Source: an uncultured Oscillibacter sp. (GTDB lineage: Bacteria > Bacillota > Clostridia > Oscillospirales > Oscillospiraceae). Taken from it: DNA of 41,667 bases. The DNA is taken from positions 1-41,667 of the forward strand of contig NZ_CANTJS010000023.1 of the NCBI RefSeq assembly GCF_947654275.1. Reading direction: 5' to 3'. The notes under the pieces were generated by a model that saw nothing but the letters and a program-made list of their open reading frames with translations, was not told the DNA's origin and did no database searches. Both the position numbers and the translations under genes were made by a program. Positions 23,598-31,559 of this stretch are shown here, in pieces (within the stretch, counting starts at the first letter, position 1; each line of letters opens with the position of its first letter).

Positions 23598-24445
23598 CAC
23601 AGCACCCCCTTCTCATCCCGGCGCAGTCCCTCGCCAATGAGGCCCACGCCGAACACCAGCAGCACAATCACAAGGCCGGTGGCCCCGGCGTACCAGGGGG
23701 CCGCCAGCAGCATTCCCTGGGCCTCGGAGAGCATATAACCCAGAGAGGCGTCCGGCGGCGTAACGCCGATGCCCAGAAAGCTCATGGAGGCCTCCGCCAG
23801 CACGGCGTTGTTGAACCCGATGGTCAGGGCCGGCAGCAGCACCGGCGCGGTGTTGGGCAGGATGTGCACCGCCAGGATGCGCCCGCTGCCCGCCCCCATG
23901 AGCCGGGCGCTTTTCACATAGTTCACGTCCCGGAGGGCGGCGAAGGCCGTCCGGGTCACCCGGGCAAAGCTGGGGATGAATACCAGCCCCAGGGACAGCA
24001 TGACGTTGAGCCGGTTGCCGGGTCCCAGGATGGAAATGACCACCAGGGCCAGCAGGATACTGGGGAAGGCCGTCAGCACATCCCCCACCCGGGTCAGAAT
24101 CTCGTCGGCCAGGCCGCCGAAATACCCTGTCAGGGCCCCCAGCAGGATGCCGCCGCCGGCGCCGATGGCCAGTGTGGTCAGGGCGATGGAGGCGGTGGCC
24201 CCGGCTCCCTGAAGCACCCGGCTGAAGATGTCCCGTCCGAAGTTGTCGGTTCCCAGCAGATGACGGAGAGACGGCGGGGCGAACTTGGGCCCGGCGGCCA
24301 TGGCGTTGGGGTCGTGGGGCGTCCAGAAAAAGCCCAGCAGAATCAGCGCCGCCAGGATGCCGGTCAGAATCAGGCCTGCCGTCAGGCAGCTGTTTTTCTC
24401 TTTTTTTGCTTTTTTTGCACTTTTCTCCCTGTCTGTTCTGTTCAT
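23597..24445 (-). CDS. ABC importer permease (DppC/NikC type)
   Basis: A 282-aa permease. A basic, lysine-rich N-terminus is followed by a first span (near residues 22-42), the LLGTDNFGRDIFSRVLQGA motif typical of the DppC branch, and the EAA loop with VKSARLMGAGSGRILAVHIL near residue 185. The ATG at 24445 sits seven bases after AGGAG; a GTG at 24463 that overlaps the stop of the upstream permease is the alternative. It pairs with the DppB-type subunit. Confidence 0.93.
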   Translation of the reverse strand: MNRTDREKSAKKAKKEKNSCLTAGLILTGILAALILLGFFWTPHDPNAMAAGPKFAPPSLRHLLGTDNFGRDIFSRVLQGAGATASIALTTLAIGAGGGILLGALTGYFGGLADEILTRVGDVLTAFPSILLALVVISILGPGNRLNVMLSLGLVFIPSFARVTRTAFAALRDVNYVKSARLMGAGSGRILAVHILPNTAPVLLPALTIGFNNAVLAEASMSFLGIGVTPPDASLGYMLSEAQGMLLAAPWYAGATGLVIVLLVFGVGLIGEGLRRDEKGVL

Positions 24446-24459
24446 GGGCACACTCCTGT

Positions 24460-25404
24460 TCACGCCCCGTCTTCCAGCCGCAGGCGGGGGTCAATTCGGG
24501 CGTTGATGAGGTCCGCCGCCGTGCCCGCCAGCACCACCCAAAAGGCCAGAATGACGACAATGGCCTGAACCACCGGATAGTCCCGGTTGGAGATGGAGGT
24601 CACCAGCATCCGGCCCAGGCCGGGAATGGCGAATACCTGCTCCACCACGATGCTCCCCGCCACAATCTCCGCCATGGTCTGGGCCAGGAAGGTCACCACC
24701 GGGGCCAGGGCGTTTTTCAGCACGTGGCGGCGGAGGACGCCGGCGCGGTCGTTGCCCCGGGAGATGGCGGTGCGGACATAGTCCTTCCGCATTTCGTCGT
24801 TGACCACCCCCCGGAGCATCCGCACCGTCATGGCGACGCGGGGCAGGGCGATGGCCGCGGCGGCAAACAGCAGATAGCGGAAGGCCCCGGCGGGGTCCGC
24901 GGCCCTGTCGGGCAGCTGCCCCGGCGTGAACCACTTCAGGATGATGCCGAAGACCCAGGACAGCAGAATGCCGGTGAAAAAGGGGGGCACCGCCATGCAG
25001 AGCTGATTGAGCCCCGTCCGCAGCCCCTCGCCCCGGGTCCGCCCGGCGGACCAGAGCCCCATGGGGATGGACACGGCTGTGATTAAAAGGAAGCTGAGCA
25101 GGCTCAGCCGCAGCGTCACTCCCACCTTGGGGGCCAGCAGCTCCCATACCGGCTGATGATAGTTCTGAGAGGTTCCCAGGTCCCCGGTGAAAAAGCCCGC
25201 CAGCCACTCGCCGTAGCGCACGGGAAGTGGCCGGTCCAGCCCCAGTTCCGCCCGCAGGGCCGCCAGGGACTCCTCGGTGGCCTCGGTGCCCAGCATGGCG
25301 GTGGCGGCGTCGCCGGAAATCAGGTCGAAGGCGATGAAGGCCAGCAGGGACACCAGAAGCATGGTGGCCAGCAGAGCCGCCATACGCCGCAGTATATACC
25401 TCAT
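24460..25404 (-). CDS. ABC importer permease (DppB/NikB type)
   Basis: A 314-aa permease starting MRYILRRMAALLATMLLVSL, the usual opening of the DppB branch, with about six spans. It has GLDRPLPVRYGEWLAGFFTG in the first external region and the EAA loop DYVRTAISRGNDRAGVLRRH near 205. AAGGAGG is eleven bases before the ATG at 25404. Between this gene and the binding protein gene lies a repeat plus a MITE-like hairpin, which may uncouple their expression. Confidence 0.93.
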   Translation of the reverse strand: MRYILRRMAALLATMLLVSLLAFIAFDLISGDAATAMLGTEATEESLAALRAELGLDRPLPVRYGEWLAGFFTGDLGTSQNYHQPVWELLAPKVGVTLRLSLLSFLLITAVSIPMGLWSAGRTRGEGLRTGLNQLCMAVPPFFTGILLSWVFGIILKWFTPGQLPDRAADPAGAFRYLLFAAAAIALPRVAMTVRMLRGVVNDEMRKDYVRTAISRGNDRAGVLRRHVLKNALAPVVTFLAQTMAEIVAGSIVVEQVFAIPGLGRMLVTSISNRDYPVVQAIVVILAFWVVLAGTAADLINARIDPRLRLEDGA

Positions 25405-25425
25405 GGCGCGCCCTTCCTCCTTTCA

Positions 25426-25503
25426 AATTAGGAATGAGGCTTTAGGAATTAGGAATTGTCTGCCCGCGCCCGAAAGCTCACCACGTCCAATTCCTAATTC
25501 CTA
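25426..25503. repeat. AGGAATT palindromic repeat upstream of dppB-type gene
   Basis: TAGGAATTAGGAATTG (25443-25458) and its inverse (25488-25503) make a perfect 16-bp stem over a 29-base loop. Same family as the repeats around arcB. The hairpin element at 25502 begins inside its right arm. Confidence 0.8.
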
Positions 25504-25666
25504 GGGTCTGTTCACATAAACCACATGTGCGGATTTTCGAGCAAATTTTAGCCGGATGCGAGGCAAAAATTTGCAGGCGTACTGGCGTACGGCAAAAATT
25601 TTTAACGAAGCAGGCGGCAAAATTTGCCGAAAAGACGTGCGCGTGGGCTTATGTGAACAGGCCCTA
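25502..25666. mobile_element. MITE-like hairpin element, 165 bp, TA-flanked
   Basis: Both ends read TAGGG-(T/C)-CTGTTCACATAA when viewed inward, giving near-perfect terminal inverted repeats bounded by TA, as expected for a Tc1/mariner or IS630-type target duplication. The interior is also a fold-back, with CGTAC-TGGC-GTACG at its centre (about 25580-25593) and paired GCAAATTTT/AAAATTTGC stretches. It encodes nothing credible. It separates the binding protein gene from the permease gene inside one operon. Confidence 0.75.
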
Positions 25667-25678
25667 ATTATCAATTCC

Positions 25679-27244
25679 TCATCCGGCAAAGTGGATGTTG
25701 GCCAAATCCAGCACGTAGATGGGATAGAAGGTCACGCCCTCCAGTCCCTTCCGCACGGCCACCAGGTCCGCCAGGTCCTGGATGTACACATTGGCGGCGT
25801 TCTGGGTCAGGTCCGCCTCCATCTCCTTATAGAGGGCGGTCTGCTCGGCGTCGTCATAGCTGGCAATGGCCTGCTGGAACAGCGCGTCATAGGCCGGGCT
25901 GTTGTAGTTGATGAAATTCTTGCCGTAGTCGGAGGTAAACCGCTCCAGCAGGGCCCGGGCGGTCATGTTGGAGGCGTCCACGCCCACCACGGTGGACTGG
26001 AACTGCCGGCCCACATACACGTCGTTCACCCAGCTCTCCCACTCGATGGGGACAATCTCGGCGCTGACGCCCGCCTCCCGCAGCTGTTCCACGATGACTT
26101 GGGCGGTGTCCATGTGGGGCTGGTAGTTGGAGGGAACGGTGATGGTCATGGAGAAGCCGTCGGGATAGCCGGCGTCCGCCAGCAGGGCCTTGGCCTTCTC
26201 CACGTCGTGGGGGTAGTAGTTTGTGAGGCTGTCGTCGAAATATTTGCTGAACGCAGGGTACATGCTGGAGCCGATCAGTGCGCCGTAGCCGTCAAAGGCC
26301 AGATCCAGAATCTGTTCCCGGTCCACGGCATAGCACAGGGCCTGACGGACCCGCACGTCGTCAAAGGGCTTTTCGGCGTTGTTGAGATACAGAGCCTGCA
26401 CCAGATTCATGGTGCCCTCGGCAATGTAGAAATCCTCTCCCAGCTGGGCGGTCTGAATGCTGGTGAGGTGGGCGCAGAGGTCCACGGCCCCGCTCTGGAG
26501 GCTCATAAGGATGCTGTCCGCGTTCTCGATGATTTTCAATGTCACCCTGTCCAGCCTGGCGGGCTCGCCCCAGTAGTCCTCGAAGCGCTCCAGAACGATG
26601 TTGTCCTGGGCGGCCCGGGAGATGAATTTGAAGGGGCCGGTGCCCACAGGGGCGGTGTCCTGCTCCGTGTAGTCCGCCGGGATAACGGCGGTGGTCAGAT
26701 AGGACAGAAATTCATTGCTGGGTTCGCTGATGGTGATGGAAACGGTCCGCTCATCCGCCGCCGTCAGCTCCGTAATAGAAGAAAACGCCTCCACCGGGAC
26801 AATGCCTGTCTCGTCGGCGGAAGCGCAGCGCTGGATGGAATATACCACATCCTCTGCCGTCACCGTGTCGCCGTTGTGGAACCGCACACCCTCCCGCAGG
26901 GTAAAGGTGTAGGTCCGGTGATCCTCGGAAACCGTGTAGCTCTCAGCGATGGCAGGGATCAAATCTCCGTTGGGGGCGGGCTTGACCAGCCCCTCGAATA
27001 CGTTGAACATGACCTCGCGAGTTCCTGCCTTCAAGGTTTTATGAGGGTCAAGACTGTTGTCCAGGTCCTGGGCAATGCCCACGGTGATCTCGTTCTTCAG
27101 AGTCTCCGGGGATGCCGCATCAATGGTGGAGCCGTTCGTCTGTCCGTCTTCGGGGGCCTGCGCCGCGCTGCCGTCTCCGCATCCGCTGAGTACGGCGCCC
27201 AGGAGGCTGGCCAGAAGAAGGAGGGCCAAGAGTTTACGCTTCAT
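25679..27244 (-). CDS. ABC importer solute-binding lipoprotein, family 5
   Basis: A 521-aa lipoprotein with signal peptide and lipobox LSGC (Cys 22), followed by a low-complexity linker. The family 5 extracellular binding domain is plain: LDPHKTLKAGTREVMFNVFE near 64, YTFTLREGVRFHNGDTVTAEDV near 113 and VRQALCYAVDRE near 302. This family binds peptides, nickel complexes or opines; the compact ATPases downstream leave nickel or a small peptide open. AAAGGAGA precedes the ATG at 27244. It is the promoter-proximal gene, with the permeases and ATPases after it. Confidence 0.92.
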   Translation of the reverse strand: MKRKLLALLLLASLLGAVLSGCGDGSAAQAPEDGQTNGSTIDAASPETLKNEITVGIAQDLDNSLDPHKTLKAGTREVMFNVFEGLVKPAPNGDLIPAIAESYTVSEDHRTYTFTLREGVRFHNGDTVTAEDVVYSIQRCASADETGIVPVEAFSSITELTAADERTVSITISEPSNEFLSYLTTAVIPADYTEQDTAPVGTGPFKFISRAAQDNIVLERFEDYWGEPARLDRVTLKIIENADSILMSLQSGAVDLCAHLTSIQTAQLGEDFYIAEGTMNLVQALYLNNAEKPFDDVRVRQALCYAVDREQILDLAFDGYGALIGSSMYPAFSKYFDDSLTNYYPHDVEKAKALLADAGYPDGFSMTITVPSNYQPHMDTAQVIVEQLREAGVSAEIVPIEWESWVNDVYVGRQFQSTVVGVDASNMTARALLERFTSDYGKNFINYNSPAYDALFQQAIASYDDAEQTALYKEMEADLTQNAANVYIQDLADLVAVRKGLEGVTFYPIYVLDLANIHFAG

Positions 27245-27440
27245 AATGTCTCCTTTTCATCACTGCCGCTTCGGGTCAGTGTTGGACGGGAACTGTCCCG
27301 CCCTGACAGAATGGCCGGCTCTATTCAGTTGTCCGGGCGGTTTCGGCTGGGCAAAAACCGGGGAAACGCCCCCGAACCAGCCCGGCAAACCCAATAAAGC
27401 CCTGCGGAAGATCTTTGTCGGAGACCGTCCGCAAGGCTGT

Positions 27441-27469
27441 ATTGTACACGAAGCGTCTGTAAATTGCAA
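27441..27469 (-). promoter_or_regulatory. Promoter of the ABC importer operon
   Basis: On the - strand TTGCAA (27464-27469) and TACAAT (27441-27446) are 17 bp apart, about 200 bp before the binding protein start. The tandem repeat array starts 24 bp further upstream. Confidence 0.6.
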
Positions 27470-27492
27470 GGCCTTTCCAAAACTTCTTTTTG

Positions 27493-28057
27493 GTGCCGCG
27501 CCTGACATCAGGCGGAAAGCGGAAAATAGAAGCACGCGGATGGGAATCTTCCGAAACTTGCAGCCCTATTCACTAGTGCCGCGCCTGACATCAGACGGAA
27601 AACGGAAAATAGTCCCACGCGGATGGGAGTCTTCCGAAACTTGAAACTCTGTTCATCTGGGCCGCGCCTGGAGTCAGGCGGAATGCGGAAGACAGTCCTG
27701 CGCGGCTGGAACTTTTCCGAATCTTGCTGCCCTGTTCATCTGGGCCGCGGGGCATACCCGCTCACGCATTTCATCAGGAAGAAACCGTGTAGGGGGCGGG
27801 CTCTGCCCCGCCCCGTCCTTCGGAAGCGCCGCACCTCCGGGAAACGGCCCCGCATGGCTGGAACCCTCTTGAATCCCGCAACCCTGTTCATCTGGGCCGC
27901 GAGGCATACCCGCTCACGCACTTCATCAGGAAGAAGCCCTGTAGGGGGCGGGCTCTGTCCCGCCCCGTTCTTCGGAAGCGCCGCGCATCCGGGAAACACC
28001 CCCGCCCGGCTGGAACTCTCCCGAATCCCGCAGCCCCGCTCACCGGTGCCGCGCCTC
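27493..28057. repeat. Tandem array: three 83-bp and two 152-bp units
   Basis: The core CCGCGCC or CCGCG recurs at 27496, 27579, 27662, 27745, 27897 and 28049, giving exact spacings of 83, 83, 83, 152 and 152 bp. The longer unit is the 83-bp unit with about 69 bp added, which includes a GGGGCGGGCTCTG-type palindrome. The first three units begin with a small hairpin (CGCCTGA-CA-TCAGGCG and variants). The last partial copy is the 3' end of the AI-2E transporter gene itself. No spacer diversity, so not CRISPR. No gene in 27245-28039. Confidence 0.85.
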
Positions 28058-29260
28058 AGGCGGTCCCTCCCAGTTCTCCCCGTCCGTGGGACGGGCGAAA
28101 TAGGCGGCGGGGTCCTCCGGCAGGCCCTTTTTCCGCAGGGCCGCGTCCAGGAAGAAGTTCACGGCGCAGTGGAGGCAGGCGCACACCGGCACGCCGAAGA
28201 ACATGCCGATGATGCCGAAGAAGCTGCCGCCCACCAGAATGGCGATGATGACCCAGAGGCTGGAGAGGCCCGTCTTGTCCCCCAGAATCTTGGGGCCGAT
28301 CACGTTGCCGTCCAGCTGCTGGAGGGCCAGGACGAAGATGACGAAATAGAGGGCTTTCATGGGAGACACCAGCAGAATCAGGAAGGTGCTGGGGATGGCG
28401 CCCAGGAAGGGGCCGAAGAAGGGAATGATGTTGGTGATGCCCACAATGACGGACACCAGGGGGGTATAGGGGAATTTCAGAATAGAACAGCAGACGAAGC
28501 AGAGAATACCGATGATGATGGAGTCCAGCAGCTTGCCCCGGACGAAGCCGGAAAAAATCTGGTCCGCCTTGGCCGCCCCCCGGAGGACCCAGCGGACGTT
28601 TTCCCGGGAGAAGAGGGCGCAGGCCAGCTTCCGCCCATAGGCGGCGCAGCGCTCCTTGGTGGCCAGCAGATAGATGGAGACAATCAGGCCCACCAGCAGG
28701 TTTTTCAGGAAGTTCAGCAGGCTGAGAACGCCGCCGGAGACGGTGGACATCACCGTCTGAAGCTGAGGCAGAACGCCGCTGGTGAGCCACTTGTCGATGT
28801 CCTGGAAGTAGGAGGCCATCTGCTGGGCCACCCAGTCGGCCACCGCCGGATTGGTTTCCAGCAGGTGAATCACCCATCCGCTGATGGTCCGGTAGTAGTT
28901 GTCAGCGTTGTCAATCAGCTGTAACACGCTTTTGTACAGCTCCGGCAGCAGCACCGAGGCCAGCAGATAGAAAAAGAAGCAGATTACCAGCCAGCTCAGA
29001 AGAATCCCGGCGGTTCGCACCGCCGCCGCGGCGGAGCGCCGGCGTTCCCGGCCCGGCTGGAGGGGGAACAGGTGCCGCTCAAAAAAGTTCACCATGGGGG
29101 CCAGCATATAGGCGATGAAGGCCCCCATGAGAATGGGGCCCATCGCCGCCGCCAGGGCCAGAATGGCCTTCCCGCCGAAAAGCGTATCGTAAAACAGCAG
29201 AATGGCCGCCGCAGCAGCGAAGGCCGTCAGACCCATTTGAAAATACTTGTTGTCCCGCAT
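28040..29260 (-). CDS. AI-2E family transporter (PerM/YtvI-like)
   Basis: A 406-aa membrane protein of the AI-2E transporter family, with around eight hydrophobic segments. Family marks include GPILMGAFIAYMLAPMV near the N-terminus, the long extracellular helix region, and the C-terminal block VGITNIIPFFGPFLGAIPS near 275 and LDGNVIGPKILG near 316. Members export AI-2, act in osmotic or ion transport, or are uncharacterised sporulation-type proteins, so the substrate is open. GAGGTG lies before the ATG. The final codons coincide with the last unit of the neighbouring repeat array. Divergent from the lipid kinase gene. Confidence 0.9.
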   Translation of the reverse strand: MRDNKYFQMGLTAFAAAAAILLFYDTLFGGKAILALAAAMGPILMGAFIAYMLAPMVNFFERHLFPLQPGRERRRSAAAAVRTAGILLSWLVICFFFYLLASVLLPELYKSVLQLIDNADNYYRTISGWVIHLLETNPAVADWVAQQMASYFQDIDKWLTSGVLPQLQTVMSTVSGGVLSLLNFLKNLLVGLIVSIYLLATKERCAAYGRKLACALFSRENVRWVLRGAAKADQIFSGFVRGKLLDSIIIGILCFVCCSILKFPYTPLVSVIVGITNIIPFFGPFLGAIPSTFLILLVSPMKALYFVIFVLALQQLDGNVIGPKILGDKTGLSSLWVIIAILVGGSFFGIIGMFFGVPVCACLHCAVNFFLDAALRKKGLPEDPAAYFARPTDGENWEGPPEARHR

Positions 29261-29286
29261 CCCGCGTCACCTCTTTCGTAAAATCT

Positions 29287-29338
29287 ATTCTACACAAAGC
29301 CGCCGGGAATTGCAATCCTCATTTTCCCATGGTATACT
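29287..29338. promoter_or_regulatory. Divergent promoters sharing one palindromic -35
   Basis: TTGCAA at 29310-29315 is its own reverse complement. To the right, 17 bp later, stands TATACT (29333-29338), serving the lipid kinase. To the left on the - strand, also after 17 bp, stands TAGAAT (29287-29292), serving the AI-2E transporter. One hexamer thus fits as the -35 for both directions. Confidence 0.7.
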
Positions 29339-29386
29339 GAATTTCAAATCATTTGAACGATTTCTTGACAGAGCAGGAGGAGCGGC

Positions 29387-30274
29387 ATGAAACAACGGAA
29401 GCTTCTGATGATTGTAAATCCCCGGGCGGGCCGGAGCAAGTCCCGGGGGCCGCTGTTCGACGCGGCGGCGGCCCTCTCCGGGGCCGGGTACCTGATTTCA
29501 ATTCATATGACCGCCGCCCCCGGCGACGGGGCGGAGACCGCCGCCCGGGAGGGCGGACAGTACGACGTGGTGGTGGCCGTAGGCGGAGACGGCACCCTGA
29601 ACGAGGTGGCCTCCGGCCTGATGGAGCTGGAACAGCGGCCCCTGCTGGGCTATCTGCCCCAGGGCAGCACCAACGACTTCGCCGCCAGCCTGAAAATCCC
29701 CGGCGACCCCGTCCGGGCGGCGGCGTCCATTACCCGGAACGTGCCCCGGCAGCTGGACGTAGGCCGCTGGAACCAGCGGTATTTCATGTATGTAGCTTCC
29801 TTCGGGGCCTTTACCCGCACGTCCTACGCCGCGGCCCAGAGCCAGAAGAACGCCCTGGGGCACTTTGCCTACATCCTGGAGGGCATGAAGGACCTGAACA
29901 CCCTCCGGCCCTATCACATCCGGGTGGACGCCGGCGGGGAGCTGCTGGACGGGGAATATCTCTTTGGCGCCGTGTGCAATTCCACCTCCATCGGCGGGCT
30001 GATGAAGCTGAACCCGGAGCGCGTGGTCCTGGACGACGGCCTGTTTGAGCTGCTTTTGATTCCCAGCCCCAAAACCGCCGCCGAGCTTCAGAGTCTGGTT
30101 CACACGCTTTTGAACCAGCAGTATGACAGCCAGGGCCTCGTCTTCCGCCATGTTTCCTCCGTCCGGGTTGAGACGGAGGGGGACCTGCCCTGGTCTCTGG
30201 ACGGGGAATATGCCCCCGGCGTCCCGGCGGTGGAGCTGCGCAACATCCGCCAGGGCCTGGCCATGCTGCTGTGA
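29387..30274 (+). CDS. Diacylglycerol kinase family lipid kinase
   Basis: A 295-aa protein of the DAGK/YegS-like catalytic family, which phosphorylates a lipid such as diacylglycerol with ATP at the inner membrane face. It opens with LLMIVNPRAGRSKS, a typical first strand, and has the nucleotide-binding VAVGGDGTLNEVASGLM near residue 66 and GSTNDFA near 101. The C-terminal part (SIGGLMKLNPERVVLDDGLFE; DGE near 268) also fits. GGAGG stands before the ATG at 29387. It overlaps the Nudix gene (GTGA), so both are co-translated. Confidence 0.93.
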   Translation: MKQRKLLMIVNPRAGRSKSRGPLFDAAAALSGAGYLISIHMTAAPGDGAETAAREGGQYDVVVAVGGDGTLNEVASGLMELEQRPLLGYLPQGSTNDFAASLKIPGDPVRAAASITRNVPRQLDVGRWNQRYFMYVASFGAFTRTSYAAAQSQKNALGHFAYILEGMKDLNTLRPYHIRVDAGGELLDGEYLFGAVCNSTSIGGLMKLNPERVVLDDGLFELLLIPSPKTAAELQSLVHTLLNQQYDSQGLVFRHVSSVRVETEGDLPWSLDGEYAPGVPAVELRNIRQGLAMLL

Positions 30275-30891
30275 GGGGCCGGGCGCTGGAGGCCCTGGAG
30301 CGCAGTTTTCGGGGCCATGAGCCGGGCCTGCTGGGGGCCCGGCACTGTTACGCCGTGCTCTGCCCCCTGGTGGAGCGGCCCGACGGGCTCCACCTGATTT
30401 TTGAGGTCCGGGCGGCCCAGCTGAGCCAGGGGGGCGAGGTGTGCTTTCCCGGCGGGCGGATGGAACCCGGCGAGACGCCGGAGGACTGCGCCCTCCGGGA
30501 GACACAGGAGGAGCTGTCCATCCCCCGGGCGGAAATCCGCCTGCTGGGCACGCCGGATTTCATCGCCAATCAGGCGGGGTTTCTGCTGCGGCCCGTTCTG
30601 GGACTGGTGTCTCAGGCGGGCTTCGCGGCCCTGCGGCCCTCTCCGGCGGAGGTGGCGGAGGTATTCACCGCGCCGCTGGACTTCTTCCGGGAGACGCCGC
30701 CGGAGCCCTGGGCCTATGAGCTCCTGCCCAGCGTGCCGGAGGACTTCCCCTATGGGCCGGTGGGCATCCCCAGGGACTACCGCTGGTCCAGGGGCCGGGT
30801 GGAGGTGCCGGTGTGGTACTGGCAGGGTCACGCCGTCTGGGGCATGACGGCCCGGATGACCCGGGATATCGTCTCCCGGCTTCCGGAGTGA
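30271..30891 (+). CDS. Nudix hydrolase, CoA pyrophosphatase type
   Basis: A 206-aa Nudix protein. The Nudix box reads GGRMEPGETPEDCALRETQE followed by ELSI, keeping the G, E, RE and EE positions; the usual Gly near the end is Ser. The sequence before it (FEVRAAQLSQGGEVCFPGG) resembles the CoA-specific UPF0035/NuCoA signature, which suggests cleavage of CoA or acyl-CoA to 3',5'-ADP and phosphopantetheine. The GTG start overlaps the TGA of the lipid kinase gene. No separate ribosome site is obvious, so coupling is likely. Confidence 0.88.
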   Translation: MRGRALEALERSFRGHEPGLLGARHCYAVLCPLVERPDGLHLIFEVRAAQLSQGGEVCFPGGRMEPGETPEDCALRETQEELSIPRAEIRLLGTPDFIANQAGFLLRPVLGLVSQAGFAALRPSPAEVAEVFTAPLDFFRETPPEPWAYELLPSVPEDFPYGPVGIPRDYRWSRGRVEVPVWYWQGHAVWGMTARMTRDIVSRLPE

Positions 30892-31042
30892 CGGGCCGCG
30901 TTTCCCCGTTTGCAGCCTGCCCGCCAGGAACCCCTTGCGCCTCCCGCCCCCTCCCTCCGCGAAAAACCGCCGGGGCCCCCGGCGCGGCGGCCCCCTCTCC
31001 CGATGAAACCCGCAAACCGAAATCCCCCCGTCGGGAACCCCG

Positions 31043-31071
31043 TTGACAAACCGGCGGGGAGCCGGTAAGAT
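31043..31071 (+). promoter_or_regulatory. Promoter of the 74-aa protein gene
   Basis: TTGACA (31043-31048) and TAAGAT (31066-31071) are 17 bp apart, about 55 bp upstream of the start codon. The spacer before it (30892-31042) holds only GC-rich non-coding sequence. Confidence 0.75.
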
Positions 31072-31126
31072 CAGGAAACAGCGGCCCCCAGGGCCGCGGA
31101 GGAACAAAAGAAAAGGAGCAGAGAGC

Positions 31127-31351
31127 ATGAACATCGACATCAAGGAAAAAATCGAGGAGCTGGTCCGGAAAATCCAGGAGGACCCCGCCCTTCTCCAGAG
31201 CTTTCAGAAGGACCCCATCCGGACGGTGGAACAGCTGCTGGGCGTGGACCTTCCCGACGACAAGCTGCAGCCCCTGGTGTCCGGCGTGAAGGCCAAGCTG
31301 ATGTCCGCCGGCATTGGCGATAAGCTGGAGGGCCTGAAGAAGCTTTTCTGA
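31127..31351 (+). CDS. Small helical protein of unknown function (74 aa)
   Basis: MNIDIKEKIEELVRKIQEDP opens a short, highly charged protein predicted to be mostly helical. The pattern DPALLQSFQKDPIRTVEQLL then GVDLPDDKLQPLVSGVKAKL recalls small conserved clostridial proteins and, loosely, the helical leader regions of Nif11-type peptides, but no core peptide or modifying enzyme is nearby. AAAAGGAG precedes the ATG, and a near-consensus promoter drives it alone. No signal peptide or membrane segment. Function unknown. Confidence 0.75.
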   Translation: MNIDIKEKIEELVRKIQEDPALLQSFQKDPIRTVEQLLGVDLPDDKLQPLVSGVKAKLMSAGIGDKLEGLKKLF

Positions 31352-31486
31352 GCTCGGCGGCGCTTTCGCCAAAACCGGGAAAGGTTCGAAAGGTTCGAAA
31401 AGCTTGAAAGGCTCACAAGGTTCGGAGCGCGCAAAACGTGCGTAAAGAACAGAAAACGCAGAAAGTTGAAAAACGCAAAAAACACC

Positions 31487-31515
31487 GCGGGGCGGCCCCA
31501 ATGGGGCCGCCCCGC
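31487..31515. terminator. Bidirectional terminator between small protein and DUF4397 genes
   Basis: GCGGGGCGGCCCC and GGGGCCGCCCCGC form a perfect 13-bp stem with an AAT loop. On the - strand GGTGTTTTTTG follows, a good terminator for the DUF4397 gene; on the + strand TGTCTCTTT follows. The stretch 31352-31486 holds only short GGTTCGAAA-type direct repeats. Confidence 0.85.
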
Positions 31516-31559
31516 TGTCTCTTTGGCGGAACAGGCGCGGAAGAGGAGGGAACCGGACC

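Noticed and set aside
27493..28057. CRISPR array
   Set aside because: Units are contiguous 83- and 152-bp repeats without unique spacers, and no cas genes are near.
27057..28924. Open frames across the repeat array
   Set aside because: Their translations repeat with the array or mirror the AI-2E gene; no ribosome sites or domains.
31380..31430. tRNA fragment suggested by GGTTCGAAA strings
   Set aside because: They are short direct repeats with no acceptor or anticodon stem.
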